From: Kitasatospora xanthocidica | GTDB taxonomy: Bacteria > Actinomycetota > Actinomycetes > Streptomycetales > Streptomycetaceae | Reading direction: 5' to 3' | Length of the DNA stretch: 64,000 bases | NCBI RefSeq assembly: GCF_014656195.1 | Contig: NZ_BNBY01000017.1 | Span: forward strand, 62,001 to 126,000 | Shown: in pieces, positions 57,795-64,000 of the stretch | How the letters are laid out: each line of letters starts with the position of its first letter | Position numbering within the stretch: position 1 is the stretch's first letter | Made by a program: the position numbers and the translations under genes | The notes under the pieces: model-generated | What the model was told of the DNA's origin: nothing | The model's database searches: none | Seen by the model: only the letters and a program-made list of their open reading frames with translations

Positions 57795-58637
57795 CTAGAT
57801 CAGCGGGGCCTGCGGGCCGTTGGGGTGGGTCAGGCGCTCGTCGGTGATGGCGACGACGACTTCGGTGACCTCCGCCTCGGTGAGCCGGCGGAAGCCGTCC
57901 TCGGTGATCAGCGAGACGATCGGGAAGATCTTGCGGGCGAGGTCCGGGCCGCCGGTGGCGGAGTCGTCGTCCGCCGCGTCGTAGAGGGCCTGGACGACCA
58001 GGGTGACGGCCTGGTCCGCGGTCAGGCCGTCGCGGTAGAGCTTCTTCATCGAGCCGCGGGCGAAGACCGAGCCCGAACCGGTGGCGGCGAAGCCGCGCTC
58101 CTCGGAACGCCCGCCGGTGACGTCGTAGTTGAAGATCCGGCCGCGGCCGCGGTCCAGGTCGTAGCCCGCGAAGATCGGCACGACCGCGAGGCCCTGCATC
58201 GCCATGCCCAGGTTGCCCCGGATCATGGTGGTGAGGCGGTTGGCCTTGCCCTCCAGGGAGAGCGTGGCGCCCTCGATCTTCTCGTAGTGCTCCAGCTCCA
58301 GCTGGAACAGCCGGACCATCTCGACCGCGAGCCCGGCGGTGCCGGCGATGCCGACCGCGCTGTACTCGTCGGCCGGGAAGACCTTCTCGATGTCGCGCTG
58401 GGCGATCACGTTGCCCATCGTCGCGCGGCGGTCACCGGCGATCACGACACCGCCGTCGAAGACCGCGGCCACGATCGTGGTCCCGTGCGGCGCCTCGACC
58501 ACCGAGCCCTCGGGCAGCCCCCGGCCGCCCGGGAGCAGCTCGGGCTTGTGCTCGGCGAGGAAGTCGAGGAACGAGGACGACCCCGGGGTCAGGAAGGCAG
58601 CCGGTAGACGCCCGGTGCCACGAGTGTTGGCTTCCAC
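57795..58637 (-). CDS. prcB: 20S proteasome beta subunit PrcB
   Basis: 280-residue precursor of the catalytic subunit. A propeptide of about 52 residues is removed before Thr53 in EAPHG|TTIVAAVFDGGV; other catalytic residues are the Asp in GVVIAGDRRATMGN and the following Lys equivalent VFPADEYSA region. GTG at 58637. Upstream of prcA in the same operon, downstream of pup. Confidence 0.96.
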   Translation of the reverse strand: MEANTRGTGRLPAAFLTPGSSSFLDFLAEHKPELLPGGRGLPEGSVVEAPHGTTIVAAVFDGGVVIAGDRRATMGNVIAQRDIEKVFPADEYSAVGIAGTAGLAVEMVRLFQLELEHYEKIEGATLSLEGKANRLTTMIRGNLGMAMQGLAVVPIFAGYDLDRGRGRIFNYDVTGGRSEERGFAATGSGSVFARGSMKKLYRDGLTADQAVTLVVQALYDAADDDSATGGPDLARKIFPIVSLITEDGFRRLTEAEVTEVVVAITDERLTHPNGPQAPLI

Positions 58638-58730
58638 ACGATTCCTTCCAGGTAGCTTGAAGCTCGCGTTGCCCGCACCCTACCCGCCCGACGATCACTG
58701 TCCACGGGTGGTGGGGAGGTGCCGGGCGGC

Positions 58731-58750
58731 CGGGCGGCGAGCGCCGCCCG
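58731..58750. terminator. Hairpin between pup and prcB
   Basis: CGGGCGGC (58731-58738) and GCCGCCCG (58743-58750), about 50 bp past the pup stop; may reduce read-through so that pup is made in excess of the proteasome. Confidence 0.55.
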
Positions 58751-58797
58751 ACCGCCCTCGACGGTCGCGACCGTGAATTCCCGATGACCGGTACGGG

Positions 58798-59016
58798 CTA
58801 TTGCCCGCCCTTCTGCACGAATCCACGCACGAAATCTTCCGCATTCGACTCGAGGACCTCGTCGATTTCGTCCAGCACCGCGTCGACGTCGTCGCTCAGC
58901 TTTTCCTGGCGCTCCTTGAGGTCGTCGGAATTCTGCGTTTCGGCAGCCTGCTCCTCGACCTCCTCGGAGGAACGGTTTGCCCGCTGCTGGCCGCCGCCGG
59001 TGTCCTTGCTCGCCAT
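58798..59016 (-). CDS. pup: Prokaryotic ubiquitin-like protein Pup
   Basis: 72-residue disordered tag. It has the GGQ C-terminus (FVQKGGQ), so Dop must deamidate the Gln before ligation. The C-terminal half contains the coiled-coil-forming region SDDVDAVLDEIDEVLESNAEDFVRG that binds the ATPase. The only lysines cluster in the N-terminal and middle part. ATG at 59016. Between dop and prcB, the usual order. Confidence 0.97.
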   Translation of the reverse strand: MASKDTGGGQQRANRSSEEVEEQAAETQNSDDLKERQEKLSDDVDAVLDEIDEVLESNAEDFVRGFVQKGGQ

Positions 59017-59199
59017 TTCCCTCACCCCGCTCGATTCGTCTGGCACGGTTTGGTCGGTTGGGTCGTTGCCGGTTGCACCGACCCTATACACAAGGTGCGA
59101 CTGCCGCTCCCGGTTTGCCGGTGGCGCTTCCTGTCCAACACCCGCTGCCACCCCGGATGATTCCCATTCGGCGGACGTTCACCCGTGGTGATCGAAAAG

Positions 59200-60711
59200 T
59201 TACCCGCCGGAGAGCACCCGGAGCAGGTCCTCCGCCGTGCGGCAGCGGTCCAGCAGCTCCTTGACGTGGTTGCGCGTCCCGCGCAGCGGCTCCAGCGTGG
59301 GCACCCGCTGCAACGAGTCCCGGCCCGGCAGGTCGAAGATCACCGAGTCCCAGGAGGCCGCCGCGACGTGGTCCGCGTACTGCTCCAGGCAGCGCCCGCG
59401 GAAGTAGGCCCTGGTGTCCTCCGGGGGCTTGGAGACGGCCCGCTCGACCTCGTCCTCGGTCAGCAGCCGCTCGAAGCGTCCACGGGCCACCAGGCGGTTG
59501 TAGAGGCCCTTCTCAGGCCGCACGTCGCTGTACTGGAGGTCGACCAGCTGCAGCCGGGAGTTGGACCACTCCAGGGCGTCCCGGCTGCGGTAGCCCTCCA
59601 GGATCTCCCGCTTGGCGATCCAGTCCAGCTCCTTGGAGAGCGACATCGGGTCGCGCTCCAGCCGGCCCAGGACGTCCTCCCAGCGCGTCAGCACGTCCAC
59701 CGTCTGCTCGTCCGCGTCGTTGCCGAAGCGGTCCTCGACGTACTTGCGGGCCAGCTCGAAGTACTCGAGCTGGAGCTGGACGGCGGTGAGCCTGCGCCCG
59801 TTCCGCAGGGTGATCAGGTGTTTGAGGGTCGGGTCGTGGGAGACCCGGTGCAGGGTCCGCACCGGCTGGTCGACGGCGAGGTCGGCGGCGATGAAGGAGT
59901 CCTCGATCATCGACAGGACCAGCGCGGTGGTGCCCAGCTTGAGGTAGGTGGAGATCTCGGAGAGGTTGGCGTCCCCGATGATCACGTGCAGCCGGCGGTA
60001 CTTCTCCGCGTCGGCGTGCGGTTCGTCCCGGGTGTTGATGATCGGCCGCTTGAGCGTGGTCTCCAGGCCGACCTCGACCTCGAAGTAGTCCGCCCGCTGG
60101 CTGATCTGGAAGCCGTGCGCCGAGCCGTCCTGGCCGATGCCGACCCGGCCGGCGCCGGTCACCACCTGGCGGGAGACGAAGAACGGGGTCAGGTGGCGCA
60201 CGATGTCGGCGAACGGCGTCGCCCGCTTCATCAGGTAGTTCTCGTGGGTGCCGTAGGAGGCGCCCTTGTTGTCGGTGTTGTTCTTGTACAGGTGGATGTT
60301 CTGCCCGTTGGGCAGCTCCAGCGCGCGCTGCGCCGCGGCCGCCATGATCCGCTCGCCCGCCTTGTCCCAGAGCACGGCGTCGCGCGGGTTGGTCACCTCG
60401 GGCGAGCTGTACTCGGGGTGCGCGTGGTCCACGTAGAACCGGGCCCCGTTGGTGAGGATGACGTTGGCCAGGCCGATGTCCTCGTCGGTCAGCTGGCTGG
60501 CGTCCGCCACCTCGCGCGCCAGGTCGAAGCCCCGCGCGTCGCGCAGCGGATTCTCCTCCTCGAAGTCCCAGCGGGCCCGCCGTGCCCGGTGCATCGCCGC
60601 CGCGTACGCGTTGACGATCTGGGACGAGGTGAGCATGGCGTTGGCGTTGGGGTGGCCGGGCACGGAGATTCCGTACTCGGTCTCGATGCCCATCACTCGC
60701 CGTACGGTCAT
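59200..60711 (-). CDS. dop: Pup deamidase/depupylase Dop
   Basis: 503-residue paralogue of PafA that deamidates Pup and removes it from substrates. N-terminus VMGIETEYGISVPGHPNANA, the Dop-type insertion after it (AAAMHRARRARWDFEEENPL), DHAHPEYSSPEVTNPRD with the catalytic Asp, and LYKNNTDNKGASYGTHENY. Start ATG at 60711; a shorter form from a GTG two codons before MGIETEY is possible. Directly downstream of arc. Confidence 0.96.
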   Translation of the reverse strand: MTVRRVMGIETEYGISVPGHPNANAMLTSSQIVNAYAAAMHRARRARWDFEEENPLRDARGFDLAREVADASQLTDEDIGLANVILTNGARFYVDHAHPEYSSPEVTNPRDAVLWDKAGERIMAAAAQRALELPNGQNIHLYKNNTDNKGASYGTHENYLMKRATPFADIVRHLTPFFVSRQVVTGAGRVGIGQDGSAHGFQISQRADYFEVEVGLETTLKRPIINTRDEPHADAEKYRRLHVIIGDANLSEISTYLKLGTTALVLSMIEDSFIAADLAVDQPVRTLHRVSHDPTLKHLITLRNGRRLTAVQLQLEYFELARKYVEDRFGNDADEQTVDVLTRWEDVLGRLERDPMSLSKELDWIAKREILEGYRSRDALEWSNSRLQLVDLQYSDVRPEKGLYNRLVARGRFERLLTEDEVERAVSKPPEDTRAYFRGRCLEQYADHVAAASWDSVIFDLPGRDSLQRVPTLEPLRGTRNHVKELLDRCRTAEDLLRVLSGG

Positions 60712-60852
60712 GCGGCCCTCCTTGCCCGGTGCGCCGCCCCCGGCGGGCGGAGCACGCTGACGTACCGCTGAACAACACCGGCGCCGGCCATCTGACCGCG
60801 GACGGTGGGTCGAGCCTAGGTCCAGGCGCGGGACGGCGGCCCCCGAGACGCG

Positions 60853-60892
60853 CCGTCCGGCTGCGGGGCCGCGAGGCGCCACAGCCGGACGG
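60853..60892. terminator. Terminator after arc
   Basis: Eleven-base arms CCGTCCGGCTG (60853-60863) and CAGCCGGACGG (60882-60892), between the arc stop and the dop start. Confidence 0.8.
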
Positions 60893-60939
60893 TGTGCGTA
60901 CAGCTCCGGGGACCGCTGCCGGCCCGGGTAACCGCGTGC

Positions 60940-62706
60940 TTACAGGTACTGCCCCGTGTTGGCGACGGTGTCGATCGAGCGGCCGGACTCGGCGCCCTGC
61001 TTGCCGGTGACCAGCGTGCGGATGAAGACGATCCGCTCGCCCTTCTTGCCGGAGATGCGGGCCCAGTCGTCCGGGTTGGTGGTGTTCGGGAGGTCCTCGT
61101 TCTCCTTGAACTCGTCCACGCAGGCGGCGAGCAGGTGGGAGACGCGCAGACCGCGCTGACCGTGGTCGAGGAAGTCCTTGATGGCCATCTTCTTCGCGCG
61201 GTCGACGATGTTCTGGATCATCGCGCCGGAGTTGAAGTCCTTGAAGTACAGGACCTCCTTGTCACCGTTGGCGTAGGTGACCTCCAGGAAGCGGTTCTCC
61301 TCCGTCTCGGAGTACATCCGCTCCACCACCGACTGGATCATCGCGGCCACCGTGGCCGCGACGGAGCTGTCGTGCTCCTTGAGGTCGTCCGGGTGGAACG
61401 GCAGCGAGTCCTTGAGGTACTTGGAGAAGATGTCCTTCGCGGCCTCGGCGTCCGGGCGCTCGATCTTGATCTTGACGTCCAGGCGGCCGGGCCGCAGGAT
61501 CGCCGGGTCGATCATGTCCTCGCGGTTCGAGGCGCCGATGACGATGACGTTCTCCAGGCCCTCCACACCGTCGATCTCGGCGAGCAGCTGCGGGACGATG
61601 GTGTTCTCCACGTCCGAGCTGACACCGGAACCGCGGGTGCGGAACAGCGACTCCATCTCGTCGAAGAAGACGATGACGGGCGTGCCCTCGCTGGCCTTCT
61701 CCCGGGCCCGCTGGAAGACCAGGCGGATCTGCCGCTCGGTCTCGCCGACGTACTTGTTGAGCAGCTCCGGGCCCTTGATGTTGAGGAAGTAGCTCTTCCC
61801 CTGGGGCCGGCCGGTCACCTCGGCGACCTTCTTGGCCAGCGAGTTGGCGACCGCCTTGGCGATCAGCGTCTTGCCGCAGCCGGGCGGGCCGTAGAGCAGG
61901 ACGCCCTTCGGCGGGCGCAGCTCGTACTCCTTGAAGAGGTCGGCGTGCAGGTACGGCAGCTCGACCGCGTCGCGGATCAGCTCGATCTGGTTGCTGAGGC
62001 CGCCGATCTGGCGGTAGTCGATGTCCGGGACCTCCTCGAGGACCAGCTCCTCGACCTCGGACTTCGGCACGACCTCGTACACGTAGCCGGAGCGGGGCTC
62101 CAGCAACAGGGCGTCCCCCGCCCGGATGGTGAGCTCGCGCAGCGGCTCCGCGAGGCGCACCACGCGCTCCTCGTCGGTGTGGCCGAGAACCAGGGCTCGC
62201 TCGCCGTCCTCCAGGACCTCCTTGAGGGTGACGATCTCGCCGATGCGCTCGAAGGCCATCGCGTCCACGATGTTGAGGGCCTCGTTGAGCATCACCTCCT
62301 GGCCGCGCCGCAGCTCGTCGAGGGCGACGTTGGGGCTGACGTTCACACGGAGCTTCCGCCCGCCGGTGAAGATGTCGGCGGTCCCGTCCTCGTTCGCGTC
62401 GAGGAAGGTGCCGAAGCCCGCCGGGGGCTGTGCCAGCCGGTCCACTTCCTCCTTGAGGGCCACGATCTGGTCGCGGGCCTCACGCAGGGTGGAGGCGAGC
62501 CGTTCGTTCTGGGCGGACACGCCGGCCAGGTTGGTCTGGAGCTCGACGATCCGCTCTTCGAGGATTCTCGAATTGCGCGGCGAGTCGGCGAGCTTGCGGC
62601 GCAGCACGGCGATTTCCTGCTCAAGGTACGAGACCTGAGCGGCCTCGTCGGAACCACGAGCGGGCCTGCCGGTGCTGCGGTTGTAGTCGTCATCGTGGGC
62701 TGCCAC
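60940..62706 (-). CDS. arc: Proteasome-activating AAA ATPase ARC/Mpa
   Basis: 588-residue unfoldase feeding pupylated proteins to the proteasome. N-terminal coiled coil (about 20-75, VSYLEQEIAVLRRKLADSPR...), two OB domains, AAA module with Walker A YGPPGCGKTLIAKA, Walker B VIVFFDEMESLF, arginine finger region DPAILRPGRLDVK. The C-terminus NTGQYL is the GQYL gate-opening motif. The GTG at 62706 is preferred over 62715 because AGGAGG then has correct spacing. Confidence 0.96.
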   Translation of the reverse strand: MAAHDDDYNRSTGRPARGSDEAAQVSYLEQEIAVLRRKLADSPRNSRILEERIVELQTNLAGVSAQNERLASTLREARDQIVALKEEVDRLAQPPAGFGTFLDANEDGTADIFTGGRKLRVNVSPNVALDELRRGQEVMLNEALNIVDAMAFERIGEIVTLKEVLEDGERALVLGHTDEERVVRLAEPLRELTIRAGDALLLEPRSGYVYEVVPKSEVEELVLEEVPDIDYRQIGGLSNQIELIRDAVELPYLHADLFKEYELRPPKGVLLYGPPGCGKTLIAKAVANSLAKKVAEVTGRPQGKSYFLNIKGPELLNKYVGETERQIRLVFQRAREKASEGTPVIVFFDEMESLFRTRGSGVSSDVENTIVPQLLAEIDGVEGLENVIVIGASNREDMIDPAILRPGRLDVKIKIERPDAEAAKDIFSKYLKDSLPFHPDDLKEHDSSVAATVAAMIQSVVERMYSETEENRFLEVTYANGDKEVLYFKDFNSGAMIQNIVDRAKKMAIKDFLDHGQRGLRVSHLLAACVDEFKENEDLPNTTNPDDWARISGKKGERIVFIRTLVTGKQGAESGRSIDTVANTGQYL

Positions 62707-62990
62707 GGTCCTCACCTCCTCCGGGGAGCTGGACGCTTCCAGACCCTACCTGGGACCAGGGGTCCGTAAACCCCTAGATCAAGAAAGATGGAACGGGCGT
62801 GTCCGATCTTCGCCCCAGCGTGCTTCCCCTCTGCTAAGGGGATACCCACCGCGCACCGCCCAAAGCGGGCCAGATGTATCGTCGAGCGAAGTGATATCCG
62901 ATCGCGACCACGACGCGAGGTCCGATCGTTGTACGAATGGCGGGATTGCTCCCAGAAATGGGCGACCCGGGACAGAAACGGCAGGGAACC

Positions 62991-63296
62991 ATGTCGGTGA
63001 CCGAGCAGACTGCGGCGACGACCGAGGCGCTGGAGGTGTGGATCGACCAGGATCTGTGCACCGGCGACGGCATCTGCGTCCAGTACGCACCGGAGGTCTT
63101 CGAGCTGGACATCGACGGCCTGGCGTACGTGAAGGGCGAGGACGACGAGCTGCGCCAGCAGCCCGGGGAGACCGCCCCGGTGCCGCTGACGCTCCTTCAG
63201 GACGTGGTGGACTCGGCGAAGGAGTGCCCCGGCGACTGCATCCACGTGCGCCGGGTCGCCGACCGGGTCGAGGTGTACGGCCCGGACGCGGAGTGA
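62991..63296 (+). CDS. Single-cluster (3Fe-4S/4Fe-4S) ferredoxin
   Basis: 101-residue electron carrier. Cluster ligands: Cys in QDLCTGDGICVQYAPEVF and ECPGDCIHV; the second position of a canonical CxxCxxC is Gly/Asp, as in [3Fe-4S] ferredoxins serving cytochromes P450. ATG at 62991 with GGCAGGG site. The frame upstream is excluded by composition. Divergent from arc; this neighbour is common in actinobacteria. Confidence 0.88.
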   Translation: MSVTEQTAATTEALEVWIDQDLCTGDGICVQYAPEVFELDIDGLAYVKGEDDELRQQPGETAPVPLTLLQDVVDSAKECPGDCIHVRRVADRVEVYGPDAE

Positions 63297-63324
63297 GGGT
63301 AGTGAGGGTGTAGGGCCGGGCCGC

Positions 63325-63984
63325 TCAGGCCTGGCCCGCCGGGGCGGCGGCCTGGGAGCGTTCCCAGCCGCCGCCCTTGCGCGTCCAGGTGAGGTCGAGT
63401 GAGATGTCGGGGCGGAAGCGCGGCACGTCCTCGCTCGAATACCCCTGCGCGTGGCCGGTGATGGCGCCGTCCGAACGCACCGCGAGCCGGCTCACGGTGA
63501 GGTTCTCGCGCTCGGTGAGCAGGGTGGCCAGGACCGTCGGGCGGTCGCCGGGGCCGAAGCCGAGCAGGAAGACGGAGTCCGGCGGGGTGCCGGTCTCGGC
63601 GCCGCAGTGCGCGGCGACCACCGTGCCGGGGCGTCCGTCGCCCAGCCGGGCGGGCACGCTGATCGCCGTCCTGACCGGGAACGGTCCGCAGTCGAGCGGG
63701 AGTTGGGCCAGGGCCGGATCGGGGGCCGCGGTCGCGGCGAGGGCCGCGGGGGCGCCGTGGGCGGGCACCGGGGTGCCGGTCGCCGGGGAGGCCGCGAGGG
63801 CCGCGCCCACCACCGCCCCGCAGCCGGCCAGGGCCACGGCCCAGTGCCAGGGCGCGGTCCGGGCGTGCCCGGACCGGGGGCCGCCCCGCGGTGTCTGCTG
63901 TCCAACCGTCGCCGTCGTCCCGACCGCGGTCTCCACCAGGCGTCCCCTCCAGAGTTCCAGGAGCTGGTCCGTTCGAGCGAGCAT
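63325..63984 (-). CDS. Hypothetical protein with one membrane segment
   Basis: 219-residue protein. A cytoplasmic N-terminus of about 45 residues starting LARTDQLLELWRGRLVETAV, one helix (HWAVALAGCGAVVGAALAA) and an extracytoplasmic domain with two cysteines (LDCGPFPV, AAHCGAETG) that may form a disulfide. Strands such as SVFLLGFGPGDRPTVLATLL suggest a compact beta domain. ATG at 63984. Convergent with the ferredoxin gene. Not recognised. Confidence 0.75.
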   Translation of the reverse strand: MLARTDQLLELWRGRLVETAVGTTATVGQQTPRGGPRSGHARTAPWHWAVALAGCGAVVGAALAASPATGTPVPAHGAPAALAATAAPDPALAQLPLDCGPFPVRTAISVPARLGDGRPGTVVAAHCGAETGTPPDSVFLLGFGPGDRPTVLATLLTERENLTVSRLAVRSDGAITGHAQGYSSEDVPRFRPDISLDLTWTRKGGGWERSQAAAPAGQA

Positions 63985-64000
63985 CGTCCCACACCGTGCC

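Overview
The window is 64 kb of very GC-rich DNA with the gene style of a streptomycete (Streptomyces or Kitasatospora type): GTG/TTG starts are common, ATGA/GTGA/TGATG overlaps are frequent, TTA codons are almost absent, and there is a complete Pup-proteasome locus. No RNA genes, CRISPR arrays, transposases or integrases were seen.

Layout. (1) 1-4.7 kb, minus strand: an acyl-carrier-protein cluster that runs off the left edge (acyl-ACP desaturase, cyclopropane-fatty-acid-synthase-like methyltransferase, DHA2 exporter, ACP, ketosynthase). (2) 5.0-7.0 kb: a CDF metal exporter and a 5'-3' exonuclease. (3) 7.2-10.3 kb: a membrane-protein/regulator pair with a clear operator and a TTA codon. It is followed by a decayed island (CYTH protein, truncated radical SAM gene, kinase tail) bracketed by copies of the same palindrome. 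(4) 10.3-13.2 kb: the helicase helY. (5) 13.4-48.0 kb: accessory genes lying between helY and tatC, which are adjacent in other actinobacteria. (6) 48.1-62.7 kb, all minus strand: tatC, tatA, two small genes, pafC, pafB, three FKBP isomerases, pafA, prcA, prcB, pup, dop, arc. (7) A ferredoxin and a secreted or membrane protein at the right end.

The most interesting part is block 5. It holds an M6 metalloprotease, a dipeptidyl-peptidase-like S9 enzyme, a complete peptide ABC importer, an Xaa-Pro aminopeptidase, and what looks like a complete trans-4-hydroxyproline pathway (epimerase, three-part D-hydroxyproline dehydrogenase, DHDPS-family deaminase, semialdehyde dehydrogenase). A proline-racemase paralogue and an ornithine-cyclodeaminase-family reductase follow. 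Six matches to one 18-bp motif (about TGNCATGTGAMATNTYAC) lie in front of these genes and of a FadR-type GntR gene in the same block. All six are oriented the same way towards a gene and sit at or near a possible -10 box. I infer a GntR-controlled regulon that breaks down proline/hydroxyproline-rich protein such as collagen to 2-oxoglutarate.

Other units in block 5 are independent: a roadblock protein and ArsR regulator, two tandem DUF2568 membrane proteins, SoxR with its operator, a HigBA-type toxin-antitoxin pair, a nitronate monooxygenase, a two-component system divergent from an ABC exporter, two tandem Uma2 proteins, and an imine-reductase-like gene with a divergent TetR.
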